Assembly (NCBI RefSeq): GCF_904849725.1
Contig: NC_058522.1
Span: 438,183,529 to 438,247,528, forward strand
DNA: 64,000 nt
Direction: 5' to 3'
Origin: Hordeum vulgare subsp. vulgare
Taxonomy: Eukaryota > Streptophyta > Magnoliopsida > Poales > Poaceae
The translations under genes and the position numbers were made by a program. The notes under the pieces were generated by a model. The model made no database searches. It was given only the letters and a program-made list of their open reading frames with translations, and had not been told where the DNA came from. Below are positions 31,091 through 41,048 of the stretch, piece after piece (the stretch's first letter is position 1; every line of letters begins with the position of its first letter).

Positions 31091-33212
31091 TGTGACATCC
31101 TCAACTTTTGCTACAGTAAATATTGTAATTAAGCTACATTGATCACCCGCTAATGATGCCACATCATAGAGAATTACCGTCGTTGACCCGCATTGGATTT
31201 CTAACCGGATTCAGAAATTGAAAACAAAAGAAAAGTATATTTATAAATTCATATTAACTATTAAAGGAAGATATGTATAGAAAGAAAGTATTAAAAATAA
31301 TAATAATAAAAGAAAGAAAAGAAAAGAAAAGAAATTAAAAGGAAAAAAAGGAAATTAGAAAGAGGAAATAATAGAACAACAAAAACAAAACAAAACAAAA
31401 CAAAAGAACAAAAAAAGAACAAAAAACAGAAAGAAAAGGAGACCCCCCACCCCCTGGCCCAACTGCGCCTAGAGGCCCAGCCGGCGAGGCCACAGCCCCC
31501 GCGTAGGGCAAACCCTAGCGAGCGCGCTCCCTTGGCTCTCCCCCCCGCTCTCCCATTTCCCCCAGCCTCCGCCGCCAGGGGCTCCCTTCCCCCGATCCCC
31601 ACACCAACCCCCACGAGAGGCGGGGGCCCTCCTCACCTAATCCCGCTCGCCTGGACCCCTCCCACCGATCTCTCCTCTCTCTCTCGACAGCACCCACCCC
31701 ACCGATAGCCTATCTCTCTCCCCTCTCGATTCCCTCCCACCTCTCTCCCTCAGATCCCTTTCTCCCCACCGAGGCCCTCCTCTCCACCTCGCCCCCACCC
31801 CGGCTGGCGAGCCCCTTCCTCACCCCACCGCCGGCCTCTCCCTCCACCGGCCCTCCCCTGCAACCTCTCCCTCCACCGGCCCTCCCCTGCAACCTCTCCC
31901 CCACCGGCCTCCACTCCCCACCCGGCCGGCCACCAACTCCGGCAACCACCAAGACCGGCCGGCCTCCCTCCCCTTGAGGCCGGGGCAAACCTCGCCGGAT
32001 CCGGCCGGCCCCTTCTTCATCGGAGGGCTCTCCTCTCCGGCCACGACTCCGGGAGGCCCTCTCCGGCGACCGTCACCACCGCCACCACCATCCTCGCCGT
32101 CACCGTCACCACCGGAACCGCGCCATCACCGCCGTCACCTTCGCCTCACGAGAACTCCGGCTTCACCGGGCCGTCTCGTCAACGTTGGTGAGCCCCTCCT
32201 CGAGCTCCTCCCACCATCGCGTTCCCCTCACCGTCCCGGTTCTGTTCTGGCAAACGGGACTCCGATCCGTCGACGGTAGTGACCGGTAGGAAGATTTTGA
32301 GATGCGTTCTTCTATGTTGAGTTAGAGCAGAGAGTTATCTGTCTCTATGTTAGCAGAGAGAGAGATGGGAGTGTTGAGAGTTAAAAAAATAAAATAAAAG
32401 ATGTATTTGATGTCGTATGTATATATGTACGTATGAGATGCGATCTATGTATTGCGTATATACGTATTTGCAGGAATACGATATTTGCATGATTATGTAC
32501 GTGTGAATAAAACCGAGTATTTGGCCTAAAACCACTTACCGATGGGGCCAACGCCCCCCGCTGTCTATGACAGGGAGGCCCCACACCCCTTTTAAAGAAA
32601 AGTGAAATTAAAATATAAAAATAAAAATAATGTTTTTCTTAAATAAATAAATAGATATATTAGTTAAATTAATTAATTGGATAATTAGAATAATTAGAGT
32701 ATGACACATGGGCCCCCACTAAATTAATCTGATTAATTAATATTTAATCTTAATGAAAACTTGTGCCTATGACGTTCGGGACCCGCTGGTCAGTTGACCA
32801 GTCAACTGTTGATGTCATCATGACATCATGCTGATGTCATAATAGTTTTTTATTAAATTATTTAAATCTGTTTTTAATTCCTAATTTTGAATAAAACTTT
32901 AAAAATTAATATTAAATAATCCGTAAGTCAAATCAAAATATTTTCAACATGAAAGTCGATCAGCAGAACGAGACGAACCCGGATACACGGTCCATTCGTA
33001 TGTCACGTGTCCCTAGCATAGCAAACATGGAACATTTCCATCGTTTCGAGTATAACCGATAGTAGCCCGAGACCCGGAAAATATCGTGAGATATTCTTCC
33101 GACCCGTCTATGACGGATGTTGCTGTGTTAGCTCATCTCTAGCCTGCATCTTGCCATGTCATGCTTGGTGTTGCACCGTTGCTATTATTTATTGTTTCTT
33201 CCCCTTCTTCTT

Positions 33213-33340
33213 ACCGGTAGACCCCGAGACTGATGCTGCTGCCGGGTACATCTACGACCCTGCCGATCAGTCCTTTGCCGCAGAGCAGCAAGGCAAGCAA
33301 ACCCCCCTTGATCATTCCTATATCGCCTATGTCTTTCTTC
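33213..33340 (+). promoter_or_regulatory. Conserved exon-like block in the E6 5' LTR
   Basis: CCGGTAG is followed by an open stretch with codons for TDAAAGYIYDPADQSFAAEQ. It ends in CTTGATCATTCC. The same block is in the 3' LTR (43085-43212), and a diverged version is in the unrelated-looking E7 LTR (56391-56500). Function unknown. Confidence 0.45.
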
Positions 33341-34337
33341 CTACTGCTTGCATTAGTATTTTGCTACTGTTGTAGTTAGCTCCTATATCTGATGCATAGC
33401 CTATTTTTGATGAACTGCTACTTTCAGTCCTGTACTTTAAATCTGCTTAGTATAGGTGGAGCAGTCATCCCTTCTGACCCTGTAGTCCAGTTGCCCTGCT
33501 TGTTTTCAAATCTTGATCTCTGATCGGCGAGCCAGACCCGACACAGCACATACACCCCCTTCGTTGTACGACGCTACAGGGATACTATCGGGTACCGAGG
33601 GTGACACCTCGCTAAGTACTCCTCATGATATCTCTGTAGTATAGCTAGTCGGTCATGGTTATCGAGGGTGATTCCTCTTTCACCATTCCCGATGACGCCT
33701 CTGTCGTGCAACCCCTCAAGTGTGGGACCCCGAGGGTGATTCCTCTAAGCCCACCTTGACGGGTACATCATTCGGAATCCAACGAGGGTGATACCTCGGA
33801 TTCCCCCCGATGTTACAACCACACAGTTACTCGACCTTGTTACTGGGATCTTTGGTGATTAGTTGTAAGACGGGTGGATTCCCGTGAGACTGTGTTGCTG
33901 GCCTAATTAAAATGTTAATGGATTTGGGTATTTGATCTTGGTTATTCGGACACCTTTTCGCACTAACTGGCTACGCGGGAAGAATTATGGGTACTCGGCG
34001 TCGCGGTATCAGCCGAAGCTTTTCAGATGTTAGCAATCGTAGTGGAGCGCGCCCGACTGGTCCCGAGATGCATTGCGCTTGTGATTAAGGGATGCTAGGA
34101 CTGACGTCGGCCGCCCTCGCATCGTGCAGGAGCCCGGAGGGGAACTGGGCCCATGAACCCTTTGCTCTTAGGATTTAGACCGGCGGGCTGACCTCTCTGA
34201 TTAGTCTTAGGTGGGGCTGTGACGTGTCGATATTCCGAGGCCGGGCAGGACCCAGAAAAGTATGTCCGGCCAGAGTGTTATCGAGCGTGACGGGACATGT
34301 GGTGCACCCCTGCAGGGATGAAAATTAACTATTCGGA

Positions 34338-34352
34338 TAGCCGTGTCCACGG
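34338..34352 (+). promoter_or_regulatory. Conserved palindrome-like LTR motif (TAGCCGTGTCCACGG)
   Basis: CCGTG and CACGG form an inverted repeat with a 2-bp spacer. The motif recurs at 44211-44225 in the 3' LTR and at 57136-57150 in the E7 LTR. It may be a protein-binding site; this is inference. Confidence 0.5.
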
Positions 34353-35144
34353 TTAGAGGACGACTTGGAGTTGTGCCCCGATCTTATACAACTACAATTG
34401 TTACTTAACTGGATTTAGTTTGCCTCGGGATTGCTTCCTCGCAGGGAGTCGAGGGAGGATCTTTAGGCGTGATCTCACTTTAATTTTGCTGCAACAATAT
34501 AACTATTAATGTGTTACCCCTGTTCTACTCTCGTCTATTGCTGCAAGACCCTGAAGATGCTAGTCTTCTATAGGACTAGGCCTTCTCTCTCTATTCTCGC
34601 ATTGCTGCAGTCATTCCACATATAACCACCCCCTTCTGTTATACTGATGCATAATTAGAATAGTTCTGATGTAAGACTTGCGAGTACTTTGGATGAGTAG
34701 TCACCGCTGCTTTGCTCCCCCTTTTGTCCCCTTGATCCGTTGCTGCGACCAGATGATGGAGCCCAGGAGATGGAGGTCCCGCCGACGACGACTGCTACCC
34801 TGACGGTGCCTACTACTACGTGGAGGCCGCTGATGATCAGGAGTAGTTAGGAGGTTCCCAGGCAGGAGGCCTCGCCTCGTTTGATCGTTGTATATTTTGT
34901 GCTAGCCTTCTCTAAGGCACCCCATGTTTTATGTCTGTACTCAGATATTATTGCTTCCGCTGACTCGTGTGTTTATCGTGCTTCCGTATTCTAGCCCTCG
35001 AGGCCCCTGGCTTGTAATATGAAGCTGATGTTATTTTATTTGTGTCTAGAGTTGTGTTGTGATATCTTCCCATGAGTCCTTGGGTTTGATCGTACGCATT
35101 TGCGTGTATGTTTAGCGTACGATTAAATCGAGGGCGTCACAAGT

Positions 35145-35156
35145 TGGTATCAGAGC
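35145..35156 (+). promoter_or_regulatory. E6 primer-binding site
   Basis: TGGTATCAGAGC three bases after the LTR is complementary to the 3' end of plant initiator tRNA-Met, the usual primer of Tekay-type chromoviruses. Confidence 0.9.
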
Positions 35157-35454
35157 CGACTGTCTGTAGGTAGCCCCCTTTCCAACTCCTTGGCCGAAGT
35201 TGAGTCTAGTGTTTGAAAAACTTTACTAACACTGATGTTGTGGCTTACGGGCCCGCATCTCAATTGGCTGGTATTAGTATCTTTTACTCCTTTCCTATAC
35301 TCTGGGCTCTACTCTCTCTTCTCTTTCGGGTCAAAGATTTTACTAACTCTAACATTAGGTTCTCGAATCACATCGACCCGGAGCGCTGGACTATCTACTC
35401 TTTCTCCTGAATATGTATTACACACACTATCATTTGACATCCGCTTATTTTCAG

Positions 35455-36243
35455 ATGCGCCCCGCAAGACAGCACGTGCGCCTGACACAGGCCACTGAGA
35501 CGACTGGGTTCCCGGCCATTTTGGTCGACCTCCTGACCAGGCTGGGATACCGCTGGTACCCCGAGTACACTGTGTTCGAGGATTCCCGCGAGTACAACCA
35601 GTACCAGTACCAGGCTGAGGTTCGCATCTTCGACCAGAGGGGCGGCGAGACCCTCGAGCGACACGTCTTCTGTGGTATTGGGGTGTCGGTCGAGATGGCC
35701 GTCCATGATGCGGCCTACATCGCCATCACCCGTCTCCGTGGAGCGTACCCTCACCTGGAGGAGAGCCCTTTCAGATACATCCCGCATGCTCCTGCTGGGG
35801 ATGAGACTGGGTCTGATCTCACTGCCTACGCTTCTGACGTTCGGGAGCGCAGCGACCGTTCCTACATCGCTGTCTGCGCCCCCTAGGTGACGCGTCGTTA
35901 TGACGCGCGGTTTCTGGTGCAGTACACTGAGGCAATGGATCATGCTTTCTGAGCTCTGACTATGGAGTTGTATGCTACGCGCGCTCGTCTTTACGACGCA
36001 TTGACAGAGCTGCAGCCATCACACTGCCCGAGGGTTTCCCCTATGCGCATCCGCGAGCCGAGCAGGACAGAGCTACCATCAGCTCTCGAGTGGACTGATG
36101 TTGGGGGTAGAACCCCTACACTTGGACCTCAGCTCCTCGACTGGATGCGGTACCCTCACCAGAGTCACAACGGGACACAGGGTCCTGTCCCTACCTTCTA
36201 TCACCGCCAGCTACCAGGATTCAATCGTCCTCTCCGACGTTGA
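35455..36243 (+). pseudogene. E6 ORF0: pre-gag protein with dsRNA-binding-like domain
   Basis: The likely start is ATG 35455, right after TTATTTTCAG, which also looks like a splice acceptor. The first 144 codons are open. Residues about 20-100 have the alpha-beta-beta-beta-alpha layout of a double-stranded-RNA-binding domain: helix FPAILVDLLTRLGY, strands EYTVFED, YQYQAEVRIFD and RHVFCGIG, then helix VEMAVHDAAYIAITRLRGAY. A TAG at 35884-35886 and a TGA near 35950 break the frame. It continues in the same frame as a helical stretch (MELYATRARLYDALTELQ). It is separate from gag, which starts 282 bp after this interval. E7 has a pre-gag ORF in the same place. The domain call is my pattern match, not a search result. 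The role could be RNA binding or silencing suppression, both speculative. Confidence 0.6.
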
Positions 36244-36525
36244 TGTAGCCTTATCGCTACATCTCGTTGTGGTACTCTTCCACCGCGTGCCTGCGCGCCG
36301 CCTAGTGAGTCCAGGGTATCGTCTAATGCGTCCGGGCTATCGCCAAATTTTGAATTTGTAATCGTTAGTCTGTAATCGAACTTATGTATGGGTCTGTATG
36401 TCGAACTCAACTACTATGGAGTATCTATCGCATTTCCCTTTCATTATGCTTGATTACTTCGTGAATGCGTGCGATGGCTTTGCAATTACTTTAAGCTAAA
36501 CTACCCCTGTTAAATATTTAACAGG

Positions 36526-39500
36526 ATGGTTAGACCAGCTGGCCGCCCGCGTGCCCCTACCAACGATGCACCACCCCCGCCTCCTGAGTATATGGCGGGG
36601 ATGATCCAACAGTTTGAGCTGAACCACCAGTTTATGCAAGGGCTCATGGATCAGTTCCAAAGGCCGAACATGAACCAACCGCAAGGCATGACACTTGAAG
36701 ACTTCTGCCTCCTCAACCCTGCGATCTACCGCAACTCAACTCAGCCTCTTGATGCTGATGGCTGGCTCCGTCACATTTCTTATGAGTTGGAGTCTGCCAA
36801 TGTGCCCTGGCGAGCTATGTCAACTTTGCCGCCTACTTTCTGAAGGGTCCCGCTGCTCAATGGTGGGACAGCCACAGGCGCTCTCAGCCCGATGGAACTA
36901 TCATCACTTGGGCAGAGTTCAAGGCTGCTTTCCGTGCTCGCTACATTCCCCAGGGAATCATGGACCGGAAGAAGCGTGAGTTCCGCAACTTGGTCCAGGG
37001 CAACAAGACTGTGGATGCTTATCAGCGGGAATTTCTGGACTTATCTCGCTATGCTGAAGAAGACATTGCAACTGATGCACGCAGGCAGGAGAAGTTCCGT
37101 GAAGGCCTCCACCCTGATATCAAGCTGACACTCCTCGTTCAGGACTATGCTGATTTCGCCACCCTGGTGAACAAGGCTATTCAGGTTGAGACTGGTCTAC
37201 AGGAATACAAAGATAGCAGCAAGCGCAACCGTGACATGGGCTCATCTTCGGGCTCATCTGCACAGAAGCGGAAGATCTAAATTCCCAACAACATGTACCA
37301 TGCACCTGCTACTACTCCGAGGCCGTCCTATGCTGCACCTCGTCTGCCTCCTCCACCACCTAGGCAGCCGAGGCTTCCAGCTCCACCGCCTCGAGTTCCT
37401 CCTTCCCGTCCTGAGGACGGGTTGTGCTTCAAGTGTGGGCGTCCAGGTCACCGTGCTAGAGACTGCAGGCAGAATCCGAATCAGCTGACACTTCCCGCAA
37501 CTGGCAGTTGCAACAACCAGAACCGCAACTTCAATGCTAAGCCTGCTTATGTTCGTGGTCAGGCCAACAACATTTATATGGGTCAAGCTCAAGACCAGCC
37601 TGCTACCGTGATGGGTATACTTCTCGTTAACTCAGTACCTGCTTCTGTATTGTTTGATACAGGAGCATCGCATTCCTTTATGTCGGAAAGTTTTGCATTC
37701 ATGCATGGCATTAAGTACGAAGAGATGAACGTCCCAATAGTGGTAAACACCCCCTCGGGCCAATGCCGACCCTCCATGGTGTGCTCCAATGTCCCCATTG
37801 AAATTGAAGGATTGGAATTCTTTGCCTCTCCCATGTTATTAAGTTCTTCCAACATTGATCTCATACTGGGGATGGACTGGTTGAAAGCTCATACGGCATC
37901 GGTCGTTTGTGCCACCAACACCGTCCACCTCCTACACCCTTCAGATGAATTAATAAGCTACCATGCTCATCTCGTCCGTAATGCTGAGGCACGGTTGTAT
38001 GCTTTGAATGCATTAAATGTGTCGCCTCTTGAAGGAATTGAAAACATTCCAGTGGTCCGAGAATTCCAAGATGTCTTTCCAAAAGAACTTCCGGGGATTC
38101 CCCCTGCTCGAGCTGTCGAGTTTGTCATTGACTTGGTACCCGGTACCACTCCTATTGCCAAGCGTCCTTATAAAATGCCACCACATGAACTCCTTGAACT
38201 TAAGCGAGAAATTGACAACTCGCTCCATCTGGGTTTCATCCGTCCGAGTTCCTCTGCTTGGGGAGCACCTTCTCTCTTTGTTAAGAAGAAGGATGGGACA
38301 AATCGATTGGTTCAAGACTATCGTCCTATCAACCAGGCCACTATTCAAAACAAATATCCTCTCCCTCGGATAAATGATTTGTATGATCAACTTGCTGGTT
38401 CCACCGTCTTCTCTAAGCTGGACTTGAGATTGGGATACCACCATATCCGTGTTCGCAAGGAGGATATTCCAAAGACCGCCTTTGTTACTCGTTATGGATC
38501 ATACGAGTACACCGTCATGTCCTTCGGCTTAACCAATGCACTGGCAACCTTCTCTCGATTGATGAATTATATATTCATGGACTACCTCGACAAATTTGTC
38601 GTGGTATATCTGGATGATATTCTGGTGTTTTTGAAGAACAAAGAAGAGCATGCTGAACATCTTCGTCTTGTACTGGATAAGCTTCGGGAGCATAAACTCT
38701 ATGTGAAGTATTCCAAATGTGAGTTCTGGCTAGACGAAGTGACTTACCTTGGTCATGTGATTTCCAAGGATGGTATTGCGGTCAACCCCGAACGAATTCA
38801 AGCTATTCTTGACTGGACTCCCCCGAAGAACGTCAAGAAAGTCAGAAGTTTTCTCGGACTCGCCAGCTATTGCCGTCGATTCGTCGAGAACTTCTCCAAG
38901 GTTGCGAAGCCCTTAACCAACCTGCTCCACAAAGGTGTTAAGTATGAGTGGACTGATAAATGTCAGGAAAGTTTCCAGGCGCTCAAGGACAAACTGACGT
39001 CCGCTCCAGTACTTGCTCCTCCAGATACGAAAAGGGATTTCATCATATACTGTGATGCTTCTCGTCAAGGTATAGGTTGTGTCCTAATGCAGGATCGCAA
39101 GGTGATCGCTTATGCTTCACGTCAACTGCGTGCTCATGAAGAGAACTACCCAGTTCATGATCTCGAGCTTGCCACAGTCATTCATGCATTGAAGGAATGG
39201 CGACAATACCTTGTCGGTAATCGCTGTGAAATCTACACCGACCATCAAAGTCTGAAGTACTTGTTCACTCAACCGGAGCTGAACCTACGTCAACAAAGAT
39301 GGATGGAGCGTATAGCAGATTTTGATTGTAGTATATCATATACCCCTGGCAAGGCTAACATAATGGTTGATGCCTTGAGTCGCAAGTCATACTGCAACCA
39401 CCTCCAGGTTCATAAGGTTCACGATCGTCTGCAAGAGGAATTCCGTAAGCTTAACCTCCACATTGTTCCTCAGGGTTACCTTGTTCCCCCTCCTAAAGAG

Positions 39501-41012
39501 TGTCAAAAGATGAACCTTCGTGTTGTTAATCAAGGTTCCCTCAGTAACCTAGTGGTTGAACCAGATCTTGTGAGCTCCATAAAGAATCTGCAAGACTTTG
39601 ACGATGATGTCGACAGGATTAAGAGCTATATTAGGAAGGGTAAACCCTCCTTTTTCACTGTTGATGAAGATGGCGCCTTGTATTTCAAGGGTCGCCTATT
39701 CGTCCCAAATAAGAAGGAAATTCTCTCGATGACTGGGAAGGTGATGGAAGAAGCTCATGACACACCATTGTCTATTCACCCGGGTAGTACCAAGATGTAC
39801 CAAGTCATCCGGCAAAGATTCTGGTGGCCCAATATGAAACAAGACATTGCACGCTATGTAGCAGAATGTGATATATGCCGGCGTATCAAAGCAGAACACC
39901 AAAAGCCTGCTGGAACTCTGCAACCTATCTCTATTCCCGAGTGGAAATGGGACCATGTTGAAATGGACTTTGTCACTGGTTTCCCCAGATCTCAGAAAGG
40001 TAATGATGCTATTCTTGTCGTCATTGATCGACTGACCAAAGTTGCATATTTCCTGGCCGTGAAAGAAACGATTAATGCTAGTCAGCTGGCAGATCTTTAT
40101 ATGTCAAGAGTTGTTTCACTTCACGGTATTCCGTTGGTAATCAGTTCGGACCGTGGCAGCTTGTTTGCTTCAAAATTCTAGGAAAGTTTTCAGAAGGCTA
40201 TGGGGACTCATCTGTCCTTCAGCACTGCATTTCATCCACAATCCCAGGGACAAGTTGAACGAGTCAACCAAATTCTCGAGGACATGCTTCGAGATTGTGT
40301 CATTTCTTTCGGTAAGAAATGGGAGGAATCTCTCCCGTATGCCGAGTTCTCTTACAACAATAGCTATCAAGCTAGTCTGAAGATGGCCCCTTTCGAAGTA
40401 TTGTATGGGCGAAGGTGTCGAACTCCTCTGAATTGGTCAGAAACTGGGGAACGATCACTCTTTGGTCCGGATATTATTCAACATGCCAAAGATCAAGTCC
40501 TCATTATTCATGAGAATCTGAAGGCTGCTCAGTCTCGTCAGAAGAGTTAGTATGACCGTCATCATCAAGATATGGTCTATCAACCTGGCGAAAAGGCTTA
40601 TCTTCGTGTCACACCAATGAGAGGTGCACACTGTTTCGGAATCAAGTGAAAGTTAGCTCCTCGTTATATTGGTCCTTTCACTGTTCTCGAAAGGCGTGGA
40701 AGAGTGGCTTATCAATTGGAACTGCCGACGAACCTTTCTCAGGTTCACGATGTCTTCCATGTTTCTCAGCTCCGTCGCTGCTTCAAGGACCCTATTCGAG
40801 CAGTGGATCACGATATGCTTGAGCTACAACAAGACCTCTCTTATAAAGAGCATCCGGTCCGCATTCTCGACCAAGCTGAACGTAAGACTCGTCGCAAGGT
40901 CACCAAGTTCCTTAAGGTGCAGTGGTCAAATCACTCTTAAGATGAAGCCACTTGGGAACGCGAGGCTCATTTTCATGATGAATACCCCGGGTTCTTTCCC
41001 TCTACCTCTTAA
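36526..41012 (+). pseudogene. E6 gag-pol polyprotein (decayed)
   Basis: Gag starts at ATG 36526 (MVRPAGRPRAPTNDAPPPPP). A one-base loss near 36811 shifts the frame before FAAYFLKGPAAQWWDS. Everything downstream is in one frame: zinc knuckle [14 protein letters not shown] (37425), protease [10 protein letters not shown] (about 37650), reverse transcriptase with YLDDIL (about 38607), RNase [16 protein letters not shown] (about 39045), and integrase with its zinc region and DDE core (39770-40300). A chromodomain-like tail (EHPVRILDQAERKTRRKVTK to HDEYPGFF) ends at TAA 41010. In-frame stops lie at 37278, 40179, 40548, 40647 and 40938. The 962-codon block 37293-40181 is uninterrupted. The chromodomain would direct integration to heterochromatin. 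Confidence 0.93.
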
Positions 41013-41037
41013 TTCTCGGGACGAGAATTCTTGTTAG

Positions 41038-41048
41038 TAGGGGAGAAT
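41038..41048 (+). promoter_or_regulatory. E6 polypurine tract
   Basis: TAGGGGAGAAT directly precedes the 3' LTR start TGTGACATCC. Confidence 0.8.

Larger units (their letters stand above)
31091..35141 (+). repeat. E6 5' LTR (4051 bp)
   Basis: Layout: purine/A-rich stretch (31270-31440), strongly GC-rich, C-rich stretch (31440-32280), AT-rich stretch (32590-32940), then the distal part. Frames of 60-110 residues in the GC-rich part are composition artefacts. A stem-forming inverted repeat ATCGTACGC/GCGTACGAT lies at 35089-35123 near the LTR end. Confidence 0.93.

Noticed and set aside
31291..32279. Several 60-110 residue Pro/Arg/Gly-rich frames on both strands, repeated at 41199-42184
   Set aside because: They follow C-rich composition of the E6 LTRs, overlap each other on both strands and have no domain.
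33151..33375. 74-residue frame, also at 43023-43247, as a stand-alone protein
   Set aside because: It starts in arbitrary LTR sequence and its homologue in E7 is not open over the same span. I report only the conserved core as an exon-like block.
35145..35156. tRNA gene
   Set aside because: TGGTATCAGAGC is a retrotransposon primer-binding site; no cloverleaf surrounds it. The same holds at 54301 and 57769.
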